From assembly GCA_035297265.1 (NCBI GenBank), contig DATGZH010000018.1, positions 68,629 through 132,628 of the forward strand: a stretch of DNA of 64,000 bases, in the 5' to 3' direction. The DNA comes from DATGZH01 sp035297265. Lineage in GTDB: Bacteria > Actinomycetota > Acidimicrobiia > Acidimicrobiales > RAAP-2. Shown here piece by piece: positions 36,162-44,982 of this stretch. Below the pieces are notes generated by a model that searched no databases, was not told the origin of the DNA, and was given only the letters and a program-made list of their open reading frames with translations. Every line of letters starts with the position of its first letter. Position 1 is the stretch's first letter. The position numbers and the translations under genes are program-made.

Positions 36162-37423
36162 GCCGGCCGGGAGATCTCCTCGAACCAGCGGCTCACGCCG
36201 CTCGGCGCGGTGACGAGGCGCCCGACGGCGGTGGCGAAGGCGGCGACGGCCCGGTCGGAGCCCGGCGGCGCCCCGTCGAGCAGCTCGTTCCAGAAGACCG
36301 CCCAGCCGCCGGCCAGCGCCGGCCCGAGCCCTGGGGCGGTGAGCACCCGGCCGACCGCGGCGACGAGGCGGGGCCTTCCGACCATCGCCGCGTGGGCCGC
36401 CGCGGCGATGCGGTGGTAGGGGAGGTGGGCGGCCACCAGGGCTGCCCGGTAGCGGGCCGCCGCCCCGTCGGGCCCGGCGAGGACCGCCTCGGCCGCGGCC
36501 CGCCCGCTCGCCATCGCCTGGGCGATGCCCTCCCCCTGGAGCGGGTTCACGAGGCCGGCGGCGTCGCCGACCAGGAGGACCCGGTCCTTCGCCGGGACCG
36601 TGCCGACCATCCCGAGCTTGAGCCAGCCGCCCAGCCGGCGGGCCGACGCCGCGCCGTCGTCCGACGTGCGGTAGCCCAGCCGGGCGAGATGGACGAGGAA
36701 GTCGGGGAGGAGACGGACCGCCTCGGCCCCGGCCCGACGGTCGGCCTTCGTGGCCACGCCGAGCCCGGCGTTGGCCACGCCGTCGGGGCCGGGGAAGAGC
36801 CAGCCGTAGCCCCCGAGGGCCCGCCACGGCGCGGGCTCGTAGAGGGCGATCACCGGCAGCTCGACCGGCTCGTCGACGTAGACGCGGACGGCGAAGCCGT
36901 AGAGGACCTTCGCCGGGTCGACGAGACCGGCCACCTCGGCCACCCGGCTCGTGGCGCCGTCGGCGCCGACGACGACGTCGGACCGGAGCTCGTCGCCGGT
37001 GCCCGTGCGGAACCCTTCGAGGCGGCCGTCGTCGAAGAGCGGCGTGTCGGCCCGAGCGTGGCACGCCACGGCGCCGGCCTCGACGGCGGCCTCGCGGAGC
37101 GCCGCGTCGAAGACCAGGCGGGTGACCGCCCGACCGTGGCCCGGGTACGTGCGACCGGGCGCCGAGGGCAGCCGGACCCGTCGTCCGCTCGGCCCGAGGA
37201 CCACCATGTCACCGACGTCCACCCCGGGCGGCGGGTCCACGCCCAGGTCGGCGAGGAGCTGGAGCCCCCGGGGGCCGACGAGGTCGCCGCAGGCCTTGTC
37301 CCGCGGGAAGGACGCCTTGTCGAGGAGGGCCACGCTGGCCCCCGCCCGGGCGAGAACGAGCGCGGCGATGCTGCCGGCCGGGCCGGCCCCCACCACGAGC
37401 GCATCGAAGCGCTTCGGCACCAC
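36158..37423 (-). CDS. Geranylgeranyl-reductase-family FAD oxidoreductase (MenJ-like)
   Basis: 421 residues. 'FDALVVGAGPAGSIAALVLA' is the FAD Rossmann motif, then 'KASFPRDKACGDLVGPRGLQ' (the family's K-x-C-G-D/G block), 'VVGADGATSRVAEVAGLV' and 'RVLLVGDAAGLVNPLQGEGI'. These fit geranylgeranyl reductases, which saturate isoprenoid chains of menaquinone, chlorophyll or archaeal lipids. In actinobacteria the homologue MenJ reduces one isoprene unit of menaquinone. The divergent neighbour is a UbiE/MenG-type methyltransferase and the next gene is UbiA-like, strengthening a quinone role. The starts are 62 bases apart. Confidence 0.82.
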   Translation of the reverse strand: MVPKRFDALVVGAGPAGSIAALVLARAGASVALLDKASFPRDKACGDLVGPRGLQLLADLGVDPPPGVDVGDMVVLGPSGRRVRLPSAPGRTYPGHGRAVTRLVFDAALREAAVEAGAVACHARADTPLFDDGRLEGFRTGTGDELRSDVVVGADGATSRVAEVAGLVDPAKVLYGFAVRVYVDEPVELPVIALYEPAPWRALGGYGWLFPGPDGVANAGLGVATKADRRAGAEAVRLLPDFLVHLARLGYRTSDDGAASARRLGGWLKLGMVGTVPAKDRVLLVGDAAGLVNPLQGEGIAQAMASGRAAAEAVLAGPDGAAARYRAALVAAHLPYHRIAAAAHAAMVGRPRLVAAVGRVLTAPGLGPALAGGWAVFWNELLDGAPPGSDRAVAAFATAVGRLVTAPSGVSRWFEEISRPA

Positions 37424-37485
37424 GGCCCTCCTTCCGGCAACGAGCCCGTACAGTGGCCTCTGATCCTGGCAGCCGGGGAGGAACG

Positions 37486-38220
37486 ATGGCGCAGAGCGCG
37501 GTGAGTGAGCGCAACCGGTTCGCTCAGGAGCTGTTCGACCCGCTGCCGGCCCGCTACGACCGGCTGGCCGAGGTGCTGTCCTTCGGCCAGAACGGCCGCT
37601 GGCGGCGGGCGATGGTCGACCGCATCGTCCCCGGCCACCCCTCGGTCATGCTCGACGTGGCCTCGGGCACCGCCGGCGTGGCCCTCCAGTTGGCGGACCG
37701 CACGCCGGCCCGGGTGGTGGGCGTCGACCTCACCGAGCAGATGCTGGCCGAGGGCCGCCGCCGGGTCGCGGCGCGGGCCCTCGGCCACCGGGTCCAGCTC
37801 GTGGTGGGCCGGGCCGAGCAGCTGCCGTTCGCCGACGCCACGTTCGACGCGCTGACCTTCACCTATCTCCTCCGCTACGTCGACGACCCCCAGGCCACCC
37901 TGGACGAGCTGGCCCGGGTGGTGCGGCCGGGGGCCCGGGTGGCCATGCTGGACTTCTTCGAGCCCCCGAACCCCTTCTGGCGGGCCATGTGGTGGCTGTA
38001 CACCCGGCTGCTCCTCCCGGTCGGCGGGTGGATCGGCGGCGGCGAGGAGTGGTGGCGGGTCGGGCGGTTCCTCGGCCCGAACATCTCCGGTCACTACCGG
38101 AGGTATCCCCTGACGTGGATCATCCACGCGTGGGAGCAGGCCGGCTTCGTCGACGTGGGGGCGAAGACGATGAGCCTCGGCGGGGGCCTCGTGCTGTGGG
38201 GGACCAAACGCAGTGAGTGA
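37486..38220 (+). CDS. UbiE/MenG-type methyltransferase
   Basis: 244 residues from ATG 37486 with GGGAGG upstream. 'FDPLPARYDRLAEVLSFGQN' and 'RWRRAMVD' are the MenG/UbiE start (F-x-x-L-A-x-x-YD). Motif I 'MLDVASGTAGVALQLADRT' and 'VVGVDLTEQMLAEGRRRVA', then 'LPFADATFDALTFTYLLRYV' and 'ISGHYRRYPLTWIIHAWEQA' follow. The enzyme family C-methylates demethylmenaquinone. It differs from canonical MenG in the late 'WWLYTRLLLPVGGWIGG' segment, so a related quinone or lipid substrate is possible. The next gene overlaps by 8 bases. Confidence 0.82.
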   Translation: MAQSAVSERNRFAQELFDPLPARYDRLAEVLSFGQNGRWRRAMVDRIVPGHPSVMLDVASGTAGVALQLADRTPARVVGVDLTEQMLAEGRRRVAARALGHRVQLVVGRAEQLPFADATFDALTFTYLLRYVDDPQATLDELARVVRPGARVAMLDFFEPPNPFWRAMWWLYTRLLLPVGGWIGGGEEWWRVGRFLGPNISGHYRRYPLTWIIHAWEQAGFVDVGAKTMSLGGGLVLWGTKRSE

Positions 38221-39001
38221 CGAGCCGACCGCCGGTCTCCTGCCGGGCGGCGAGCCGGATCGGCTCGGTCCGGCGACCGACGTCCGCCCGGCCTTCTACG
38301 CGGCGCGCTCGGGACGCCTGGCCGACTGGTGGACCCTCCTCCACCCGCCGTACACCGCCTGGCACCTGGCCTACGTGGTCATCGGGGCCTGTCTCGCCGT
38401 CAGGGTCAACGTCACGACGCTCCTCGCCACGCTCCTGGCCTTCTTCCTGGCCGTCGGGCTCTCGGCCCACGCCCTCGACGAGCTCCACGGCCGGCCCTTG
38501 CGAACGAGGATCCCGACCGCCGCGCTCGTCACCGCCGCGGTGGTCGGCCTCGCCGGCGCCCTCGCTCTCGGCATCGTCGGGGTGGCCCGCATCGGGTGGC
38601 CGCTGGTGCCCTTCCTCATCGTGGGCCCGCTCCTCGTCGTCTCCTACAACTTCGAGCTGTTGGGCGGCTTCGCCCACAACGAGGTGGGCTTCGCCGCCTC
38701 GTGGGGGGCCTTCCCCGTGCTGACCGCCTACGTCGCCCAGACGGGGAAGTTGAACGCCGCGGCGTGTGTTGCCGCCCTCGGAGCCTTCGCCCTCTCGGCC
38801 GCGCAACGTCGCCTCAGCCTGCCGGCGCGGCGGCTCCGCCGCCGGGTGGTCCGGGTGGCGGGCACGGCGACGCTCAGCGACGGCTCGACCGAGTCCGTCG
38901 AGGCGGCCGAGCTCCTGGCCCCGCTCGAAGGGGCGCTCCGGGCGCTCACCTGGACCGTCGTGCTCCTGGCCCTCGCGCTCGCCCTCGACAAGCTGGCATG
39001 A
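38213..39001 (+). CDS. Polytopic membrane protein, UbiA-prenyltransferase-like
   Basis: 262 residues from GTG 38213 overlapping the methyltransferase stop. Six or more membrane helices are likely. 'LLHPPYTAWHLAYVVIGACL' resembles the first UbiA helix, 'AHALDELHGRPLRT' sits where UbiA has its first Asp-rich motif but keeps only D-E-x-x-G-R, and 'FAHNEVGFAASWGAFPVLTA' followed by 'YVAQTG' resembles the G-E-x(3)-x-G-x-x-P-V-x-x-T-Y segment of MenA/UbiA. A C-terminal soluble-looking tail 'DGSTESVEAAELL' precedes a last helix. The incomplete Asp motifs make activity uncertain. The position next to the MenG-like and GGR genes supports an isoprenoid-quinone role. Confidence 0.55.
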   Translation: MSDEPTAGLLPGGEPDRLGPATDVRPAFYAARSGRLADWWTLLHPPYTAWHLAYVVIGACLAVRVNVTTLLATLLAFFLAVGLSAHALDELHGRPLRTRIPTAALVTAAVVGLAGALALGIVGVARIGWPLVPFLIVGPLLVVSYNFELLGGFAHNEVGFAASWGAFPVLTAYVAQTGKLNAAACVAALGAFALSAAQRRLSLPARRLRRRVVRVAGTATLSDGSTESVEAAELLAPLEGALRALTWTVVLLALALALDKLA

Positions 39002-39126
39002 CCGGCCGGCCTCTCGGCATGATCGCCGCAGGAGGGTGACCGCCGGCCGAGAGGAGTGACGGGGCGCCATGGTGCACGAAGCGGCCGGGCGGGTTCTTCG
39101 CCGTTCCCGTCGGAAGGCGGCCTGAG

Positions 39127-40326
39127 GTGCTGGCCGGGACGCCGCCCGCCCGTGAGGCGACCATCGTCGGCATCGGCCAGACGGCGTTCGAGAAGAGCAT
39201 CGATCGGAGCGAGCTGGCCCTCGCCTGCGACGCGGTCCTCGCGGCCTGTGACGACTGCGGCCTCTCCGTGACCGACGTGGACGGCGTCGTGCGCTACGAC
39301 GTCGAGCAGACGACCGAGTGGGACCTCATCTACGCCCTCGGTGTGCCGCACCTCAACTTCTTCGCCGGCACGCCGTCGGGCGGCGGCGGCGTGGCCAACA
39401 CGATCGTGCTGGCGGCCACCGCCGTCGAGTCGGGTCTCGCCGACCACGTCGTCGTCTACCGGGCGAGAAAGCGCGGCCGGCGCTCGGCGTTCGGGTCGGG
39501 CCCCCTCGAGGGTGGTCGACCCTGGGCCAAGGTGGGCACCCGGCCGAGCGGCACCCAGCAGTACCACCACCCCTTCGGCCTGGCCAGCCCGGCCCAGGAG
39601 ATGGCGATCATCGCCCGCCGTCACATGCACGTCTACGGCACGAAGGCCGAGCACTTCGGCCTGCAGGCGGTGGCCCAGCGGCGCCACGCGGCCACGAACC
39701 CGGCGGCCATCATGCGCAACCCGATCACGCTCGAGGATTGGTCGGCGGCGCGGATGATCGCCGACCCCATCCGCCTGGTGGACTGCTCGCTCGAGAACGA
39801 CGGCGCGGTGGCCCTCGTCGTGACGACGGCCGAGCGGGCCACGGATCTGCGCCAGCCGGGTGTCCGGGTGCTCGCCGGGGCCATGGGCGAGCACCCCATC
39901 CACACCCAGCTGGCGGTGTTCCTCGCCGAGACCGGCGCGTACTCGGGCCGGGAGACCGGCGGGCGGTCGATCGGGCACCGGCTGTTCGGGTCGGCCGGCG
40001 TGGCCCCCGCCGACGTCGACGTGGCCCTCATCTTCGACCACTTCACGATGGCCGTGCCCCTCACGCTCGAGCAGTACGGCTTCTGCGGCGAGGGCGAGGG
40101 TGGCCCGTTCATCGAGTCGGGCGCCACCAGCTGGCCGGACGGTCGGCTGCCCGTGAACACACACGGCGGGTCCAACGGCGAGGCCTTCATCCACGGGGTC
40201 AACCACCTGCCCGAGGCGGTGCGCCAGCTCCGCGGCACGGCGGCGAACCAGGTACCCGGCTGTCGGCTCGCCTTCGTGAACGGCTCGATCACCGACTGCT
40301 CCGGCGCGGTGCTGCTCGCCCGCTGA
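39127..40326 (+). CDS. Thiolase-like lipid-transfer protein (Ltp type)
   Basis: 399 residues from GTG 39127. 'EATIVGIGQTAFEKSIDRSE' and 'DVDGVVRYDVEQTTEWDL' open the first thiolase half. The C-terminal half contains 'FDHFTMAVPLTLEQYGFCGE' and 'LPVNTHGGSNGEAFIHGVNH', typical of Ltp/SCP2-thiolase-like proteins. The usual nucleophile Cys of thiolases is missing (the segment reads 'FFAGTPSGGGGVANTI'), and the C-H-P-G motif is replaced by 'GEAFIHG'. This fits Ltp-type retro-aldolase or non-thiolytic members rather than a classical thiolase. The DUF35 gene 13 bases downstream encodes the expected partner, as in the steroid side-chain Ltp2-ChsH2 complex. Confidence 0.87.
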   Translation: MLAGTPPAREATIVGIGQTAFEKSIDRSELALACDAVLAACDDCGLSVTDVDGVVRYDVEQTTEWDLIYALGVPHLNFFAGTPSGGGGVANTIVLAATAVESGLADHVVVYRARKRGRRSAFGSGPLEGGRPWAKVGTRPSGTQQYHHPFGLASPAQEMAIIARRHMHVYGTKAEHFGLQAVAQRRHAATNPAAIMRNPITLEDWSAARMIADPIRLVDCSLENDGAVALVVTTAERATDLRQPGVRVLAGAMGEHPIHTQLAVFLAETGAYSGRETGGRSIGHRLFGSAGVAPADVDVALIFDHFTMAVPLTLEQYGFCGEGEGGPFIESGATSWPDGRLPVNTHGGSNGEAFIHGVNHLPEAVRQLRGTAANQVPGCRLAFVNGSITDCSGAVLLAR

Positions 40327-40339
40327 AGGGACTGATGAC

Positions 40340-40750
40340 ATGGTGCGCGAGGACTTCCCCAAACCGCCGCCGACCGGCGACGGCGTGCCGTTCTGGGCAT
40401 ACGCCCGAGAGCACGAGCTCCGCGTCCAGCGGTGCCGTGACTGCGGCCTGCACCGCTTCCACCCCCGCCCCCGGTGCCCGAGATGCCGCTCGGAGGCCGC
40501 CGACTGGGTGCCCTGCCGCGGCACCGGCTCGGTGTTCTCGTACACGATCTGCTACCCGCCGGTGCTGCCCGCCTACGCGTCGAGCGTCCCCTACAACGTG
40601 GCCGTGATCGAGCTCGACGAGGGGCCGCTCATGGTCAGCAACGTCGTCGACTGCCCGAACGAGGAGCTCGAGGTGGGCCTCCCGGTTGAGGTCTGCTTCG
40701 TCGACGTCGACGAGGAGCTCACGCTGCCGCAGTTCCGGCCGCGCCGATGA
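40340..40750 (+). CDS. DUF35 zinc-ribbon/OB-fold protein, partner of the thiolase-like protein
   Basis: 136 residues from ATG 40340 preceded by GAAGGGA. The N-terminal helix 'PFWAYAREHELRVQRC' leads to a rubredoxin-like zinc ribbon 'CRDCGLHRFHPRPRCPRC' (two CxxC pairs) and then an OB-fold: 'VPCRGTGSVFSYTICYPPVL', 'YNVAVIELDEGPLMVSNVVD' and 'LPVEVCFVDVDEELTLPQFR'. DUF35 proteins bind thiolase-like enzymes and are thought to position acyl-CoA. It overlaps the CoA-transferase by 4 bases. Confidence 0.9.
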   Translation: MVREDFPKPPPTGDGVPFWAYAREHELRVQRCRDCGLHRFHPRPRCPRCRSEAADWVPCRGTGSVFSYTICYPPVLPAYASSVPYNVAVIELDEGPLMVSNVVDCPNEELEVGLPVEVCFVDVDEELTLPQFRPRR

Positions 40751-43014
40751 GGACCGCCGTCATGGTCGGCCCGCTGCAGGGGATCGCCGTCCTCGACCTG
40801 CTGCCCCAGGGCTTCGGCCTCTCGGGCCGCCTCCTCGCCGACCTCGGGGCGAGCGTCGTCCGGGTGGCCGCCGACGACGACGCCGACGCCCGCTACGACC
40901 CGCGCTGGCGCGAAGGGTCCTGGGTGTGGGACCTCGGCAAGCGCGTCGTGCCGGCCGGTGACGAGGAGGTGCCCGCTCTCGCCGAGCGGGCCGACGTGGT
41001 CCTCCGCCTCGCCGAGCAGGAGGCGCTGCACGCCCCGCGGGCCGTCGACGTCGTCGTGAGCCCCTTCGGCCGGGTCGGCCCGCGGGCCGGCTGGTTGGCC
41101 AGCGACCTCGGGGTGGCCGCGTCGAGCGGCAACGTCTGGGCCACCGGCGACCCCGACCGCCCCCCGGTGCGCTGCTCGGCCCCGCTCAGCCTGGCCCACC
41201 TCGGGCCCGAGGCGGTCGTCGCCGCGCTGAGCGGGCTGGCCCGCGGCGGCCCGGGCCAGGTGGACGTTTCGATGTCGGAGACCTACACGATGGCCTGCCT
41301 CGGCGGGGTGAGCGCCGGTTGGCAGGGCGACCCGGGCCGACGCATCGGCGCGGCGATGGGCGGGACGAGGGAGATCTGGCCCTGCGCCGACGGCTGGGTC
41401 TCGTTCGGCCTGCGCGGCGGCAAGGCCCGCCAGCCCAGCCTCGAGCGCCTGGCCGCCCTGGCCGCCGAGCGGGGCGACACGCGCCTCGACGGCGTCGACT
41501 GGGCCTCCTACAACCCGGCCGAGGCTGGCGCGGCGTTCCTCGCCACGTTGACCGAGGTGATGGCGGCCCTGTTCGCCTCGCTCACCGTGGCCGAGCTCGA
41601 CCGGCTGGCCACCGAGGACGAGGTGCTCGTGGCGCCGATCCTGGACGCGCCGGCCGTGCGCCGGAGCGCGCAGCTGGCCGACCGGGGTTTCTTCGTGCCG
41701 GTCGACGGCCGGCCCGAGGTGCCACGCTCGATCGCCGCCGGCCGGGTCGTCGGCGGGGAGTGGGCCTGGTTCGGCCCGCCGCCGGCCCCGGACGGATCGA
41801 CCGTCTCGTCGCCCGTCGCCGATGCGCCCTGGAGCGGCACGAGGATCATCGAGCTCGGCGCGGGTGTCGCCGGCCCGCTCGTGGGCCGCTACTTCGCCGA
41901 GCAGGGGGCGACGGTCATCCGGGTGGAGAGCACGACCCGCCCCGACTTCCTCCGCATCTACGCCCTCGGCCCGGCCAACCCCCACGGGCTCGAGGGGAGC
42001 CCGCTCTTCGTGTGGACCAACGCCGGGAAGCTGGGCGTGACCCTCGACCTCAAGGTGGACGAGGCCCGCCGGCTCGCCCGGACCCTCGTCGCCGGGGCCA
42101 ACGCGGTGATCGAGAACTTCACCCCCGGGACGATGGAGCGCCTGGGCCTCGGGTTCGACGAGCTCCAGCGCGACCACCCCGACCTCGTCCTCTTGAGCAT
42201 GTCGTTCCACGGCCAGACCGGACCGCGACGGACCGAGGCCGGGTTCGGCGCCCTGGGATCGGCCCTCTCGGGCTTCAACCACCTGACCGGGTGGCCCGAC
42301 CGCGAACCGATCGGTCCGGCGAGCACGGTCACCGACTCGCTGGCCCCGCGCTTCGGCGCGGCGGTCCTCTCGGCCGCGCTGCTCGCCCAACGGCGTACCG
42401 GGCGCGGTGGACACATCGACGTCGGTCAGCTCGAGACGGCGATCTATGCGCTCTCGCCCTGGATGGCCTGGTGCGGCGAGGGGCACGGCTGGGGGCGCGA
42501 GGGCAATCGCACGCCGGCCGCCGCGCCCCACGGCATCTTCCGTTGCGCCGGCGAGGACCGCTGGGTGGCCGTGGCCGTGTGGAGCGGCCCCGAGTGGGCC
42601 CGCCTCGCCGAGGTCATCGGGTGGGAGGGTCCGGACCTGTCCCACCTCGAGGAGCGGTTGAGCGCGGTCGACCGCGTCGAGGCGGCGGTCGAGGCCTGGA
42701 CCTCGACCCGCAGCCCCGAGGAGGCGGCCGCCGAGCTGCAGGCGAGCGGCGTCGAGGCCGTGCCCGTGGCCGACTACTGCGACGTGGCCGCCGACGAGAC
42801 GCTGCTCGCCCGCCACCACCTCGTCGAGCTCGACCACGACGTGCTCGGGCCGCTCGTGGCCGAACGCAGCGGCTACCGCCTGGACCCCGACCGCGGCGGC
42901 TACGTCTGCCCGTCGCCGTCCCTCGGACGCGACAACCGACACGTGCTCACCGACCTCTACGGCGTGTCGCCGGTCACCGTCGACCGCTACGTCGAAGACG
43001 GCGTGCTGCGCTGA
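40747..43014 (+). CDS. Two-domain CaiB/BaiF CoA-transferase
   Basis: 755 residues from ATG 40747. The first unit (to about residue 350) is shortened: 'LQGIAVLDLLPQGFGLSGRL' and 'GASVVRVAADDDADARYD', with little between the start and 'VVVSPFGRVGPRAGWL'. The second (about 360-755) is full-length: 'GTRIIELGAGVAGPLVGRYF', 'GATVIRVESTTRPDFLRIYA', 'ENFTPGTMERLGLGFDELQ'. The catalytic-Asp position is Asp in both: 'GGPGQVDVSMSE' and 'GRGGHIDVGQLE'. It is coupled to DUF35 and the thiolase-like gene, and so probably activates or recycles the same acid. It is convergent with an LLM gene; stops are 7 bases apart. Confidence 0.9.
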   Translation: MRTAVMVGPLQGIAVLDLLPQGFGLSGRLLADLGASVVRVAADDDADARYDPRWREGSWVWDLGKRVVPAGDEEVPALAERADVVLRLAEQEALHAPRAVDVVVSPFGRVGPRAGWLASDLGVAASSGNVWATGDPDRPPVRCSAPLSLAHLGPEAVVAALSGLARGGPGQVDVSMSETYTMACLGGVSAGWQGDPGRRIGAAMGGTREIWPCADGWVSFGLRGGKARQPSLERLAALAAERGDTRLDGVDWASYNPAEAGAAFLATLTEVMAALFASLTVAELDRLATEDEVLVAPILDAPAVRRSAQLADRGFFVPVDGRPEVPRSIAAGRVVGGEWAWFGPPPAPDGSTVSSPVADAPWSGTRIIELGAGVAGPLVGRYFAEQGATVIRVESTTRPDFLRIYALGPANPHGLEGSPLFVWTNAGKLGVTLDLKVDEARRLARTLVAGANAVIENFTPGTMERLGLGFDELQRDHPDLVLLSMSFHGQTGPRRTEAGFGALGSALSGFNHLTGWPDREPIGPASTVTDSLAPRFGAAVLSAALLAQRRTGRGGHIDVGQLETAIYALSPWMAWCGEGHGWGREGNRTPAAAPHGIFRCAGEDRWVAVAVWSGPEWARLAEVIGWEGPDLSHLEERLSAVDRVEAAVEAWTSTRSPEEAAAELQASGVEAVPVADYCDVAADETLLARHHLVELDHDVLGPLVAERSGYRLDPDRGGYVCPSPSLGRDNRHVLTDLYGVSPVTVDRYVEDGVLR

Positions 43015-43021
43015 GCTCGGC

Positions 43022-43999
43022 TCAGGCGAGGGCCGGGATGACCTCGTCGCCCACGAGGCGCAGGTGGTCGGCGTCGTCGGGATCCCGGAACTGGAGGTAG
43101 AGAGGGTCCACGCCGAGCTCGGCCAGCTGCCGGCACCGGGCCACGACCTCGTCCGGGCGGCCGGCGGCACCGGCCGCCCGCAGCTGCTCGACCGGCAGGC
43201 CGACCACGTCGGCCCGGTGCCGGACCTCGGCCTCGTCGGCGCCGCAGCAGGCCACGAGCACCCCGGACGAGCGCAGGCCGGCCGGGTCCCGCCCGACCTC
43301 CTCGCAGGCCCGTCGGACCCGGTCGAACTGGGCCCGCGCCGCGTCGAGGTCGTGGAGGCCGATGTTGAACTCGTCAGCGAAACGGGCGGCCAGGGCCGGG
43401 GTCCTCCGCCGGCCCTCACCGCCGACGATCACCGGCGGCCGCGGTCGCTGCACCGGCCGCGGCAGGTCGCCGTCGACGGACAGCCGGTAGTGGCGGCCCT
43501 CGAAGCTGAAGCGGCCGCCGTCGGGGGTGGCCCACAGCCCGGTCACGATCTCGAGCTGCTCGGCGAGGCGTTCGAAGCGCTCGCCGAGGGAGGGGAAGGG
43601 GAGCCCGTAGGCGAGGTGCTCGGCCTCGTGGTAGCCGGTGCCGAGGCCCAACTCGATCCGGCCGCCGCTCATGGCGTCGACCTCGGCCACGACGATGGCG
43701 AGCGGTCCGGGGGGTCGGAACGTGGCCGCCGAGACGAGCGTGCCCAGGCGCAGCCGGCTCGTGTCGCGGGCGAGCCCGGCGAGCGTGGTCCAGGCGTCGG
43801 TCGGGCCGGGGCCACCCGGTGCCGCGCCGGTGGCCAGGTAGTGGTCGGAGCGGAAGAAGCCCTCGAAGCCGTGGTCCTCGGCCACGACGGCCAGTGCCCG
43901 CAGCTGGTCGTAGGTGGCGGCGCGCTCGCCGCCGACGAAGGCCCGGACCCGCACGTCGGGCGACGCTACCGGCCGGATGGGTGCCGGTCGGCCGGCCAC
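43022..43999 (-). CDS. LLM-class oxidoreductase (probably F420-dependent)
   Basis: 325 residues from GTG 43999 (start uncertain; the family core begins at 'VRVRAFVGGERAATYDQLRA'). Visible motifs are 'AEDHGFEGFFRSDHYLATGA', 'LRLGTLVSAATFRPPGPLAI', 'GGRIELGLGTGYHEAEHLAY' and 'RPPVIVGGEGRRRTPALAAR'. The loop GLGTGYHEAEH and H-x-L-x-Y are common in F420-dependent members. The substrate is unknown. It is convergent with the CoA-transferase. Confidence 0.88.
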   Translation of the reverse strand: MAGRPAPIRPVASPDVRVRAFVGGERAATYDQLRALAVVAEDHGFEGFFRSDHYLATGAAPGGPGPTDAWTTLAGLARDTSRLRLGTLVSAATFRPPGPLAIVVAEVDAMSGGRIELGLGTGYHEAEHLAYGLPFPSLGERFERLAEQLEIVTGLWATPDGGRFSFEGRHYRLSVDGDLPRPVQRPRPPVIVGGEGRRRTPALAARFADEFNIGLHDLDAARAQFDRVRRACEEVGRDPAGLRSSGVLVACCGADEAEVRHRADVVGLPVEQLRAAGAAGRPDEVVARCRQLAELGVDPLYLQFRDPDDADHLRLVGDEVIPALA

Positions 44000-44060
44000 G
44001 ACGATGTCCTCGGGCGCGGACCCCGGACGGAGCGGGCGGGCGAAGGTGCCGCGGTCGGGA

Positions 44061-44726
44061 TCAGGCGGCGGTGTCGGCGGGCACCGTGGCCGGCACCGGA
44101 CTGCCCCCGAAGCGCACGGTCACGCCGTGGCCCCGCATCACCCGAAGGAAGAGCGAGATCGAGAGGGCGACGCCGCCAACCGTCAGCGCCGTGCTCACGA
44201 TGGTCCGCTCGAGGACGAAGGCGTGGAGCGAGGTGCTGAAGAGGAGCCACAGCACGAACCCGGCGTTCGTGAGCAGGACGATCGCCCAGAGGAGCGAGAT
44301 CTTGACGAAGAACCGCTTGATGAAGGGTCGCGCCATGAGGTCGGGGTCGAGCGGGCAGAAGTCGAGGGCCAGACGCTCGATCAGGGGCCGCCGGGAGAGG
44401 GCGGTCACGAGGAACAGCACGGCCACGAGGAACGTGCTGACCGACGGCTGGATGAAGTAGACGACGGCGCTCCCGGTGGCGAACGACACGATGCTCCGGG
44501 CGGTGAGGAGGACGAGACTCAGCACGAGGAGTCCCGACGGCCGCTCCCGGCGGAGCAGGCGACGGCCCACCGCCAGGTAGGCCCAGACGAGCGCGCCCAC
44601 GAGCGCCCCTTTGAAGCCGGCCGTGACGAGCACGACGTAGAAGATGACGCCCGGGCCGATCGAGCTCTCGACGAGCCCGGGAAGGGAGTGCCGGGCCAGC
44701 GCCTTGAACGACGGCACGTGGAACAC
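44061..44726 (-). CDS. Polytopic membrane protein (VC0807/DUF3159-like)
   Basis: 221 residues from GTG 44726; start uncertain because no ribosome site is clear. Six hydrophobic helices occur: for example 'GVIFYVVLVTAGFKGALVGA', 'LLVLSLVLLTARSIVSF', 'VSTFLVAVLFLVTAL', 'LLWAIVLLTNAGFVLWLLFS' and 'IVSTALTVGGVALSISLFLR'. 'KRFFVKISLLWAIVLLTNAG' resembles the intracellular-septation/VC0807 membrane family. There is no catalytic motif. It is divergent from the sterol-desaturase-like gene; the 256-base spacer holds no other gene. Confidence 0.5.
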   Translation of the reverse strand: MFHVPSFKALARHSLPGLVESSIGPGVIFYVVLVTAGFKGALVGALVWAYLAVGRRLLRRERPSGLLVLSLVLLTARSIVSFATGSAVVYFIQPSVSTFLVAVLFLVTALSRRPLIERLALDFCPLDPDLMARPFIKRFFVKISLLWAIVLLTNAGFVLWLLFSTSLHAFVLERTIVSTALTVGGVALSISLFLRVMRGHGVTVRFGGSPVPATVPADTAA

Positions 44727-44982
44727 GGGCGTCGATTCGCGTCGCGGTCCGGCGGTGGAGGGGGACGCCGGTCCGCACCGAAGAGCAGAAGGTGCAGAGA
44801 CGATGAGCGGCACCGTAGTGGCCCCTCTCGGGTTCGGGGCGTCGGCTGGCTGACGCGATTGCGCCATTCCTCGGCTGGCCGTCAGGCCGCCCCCGCCCCC
44901 GCCCCGCCGAACTGGACTTTCGTCCGGCGGTCTCACCCGGGAGTTCGACGCCGGTGCCCCGCAGGCCGCAGAATTGGGCCGA

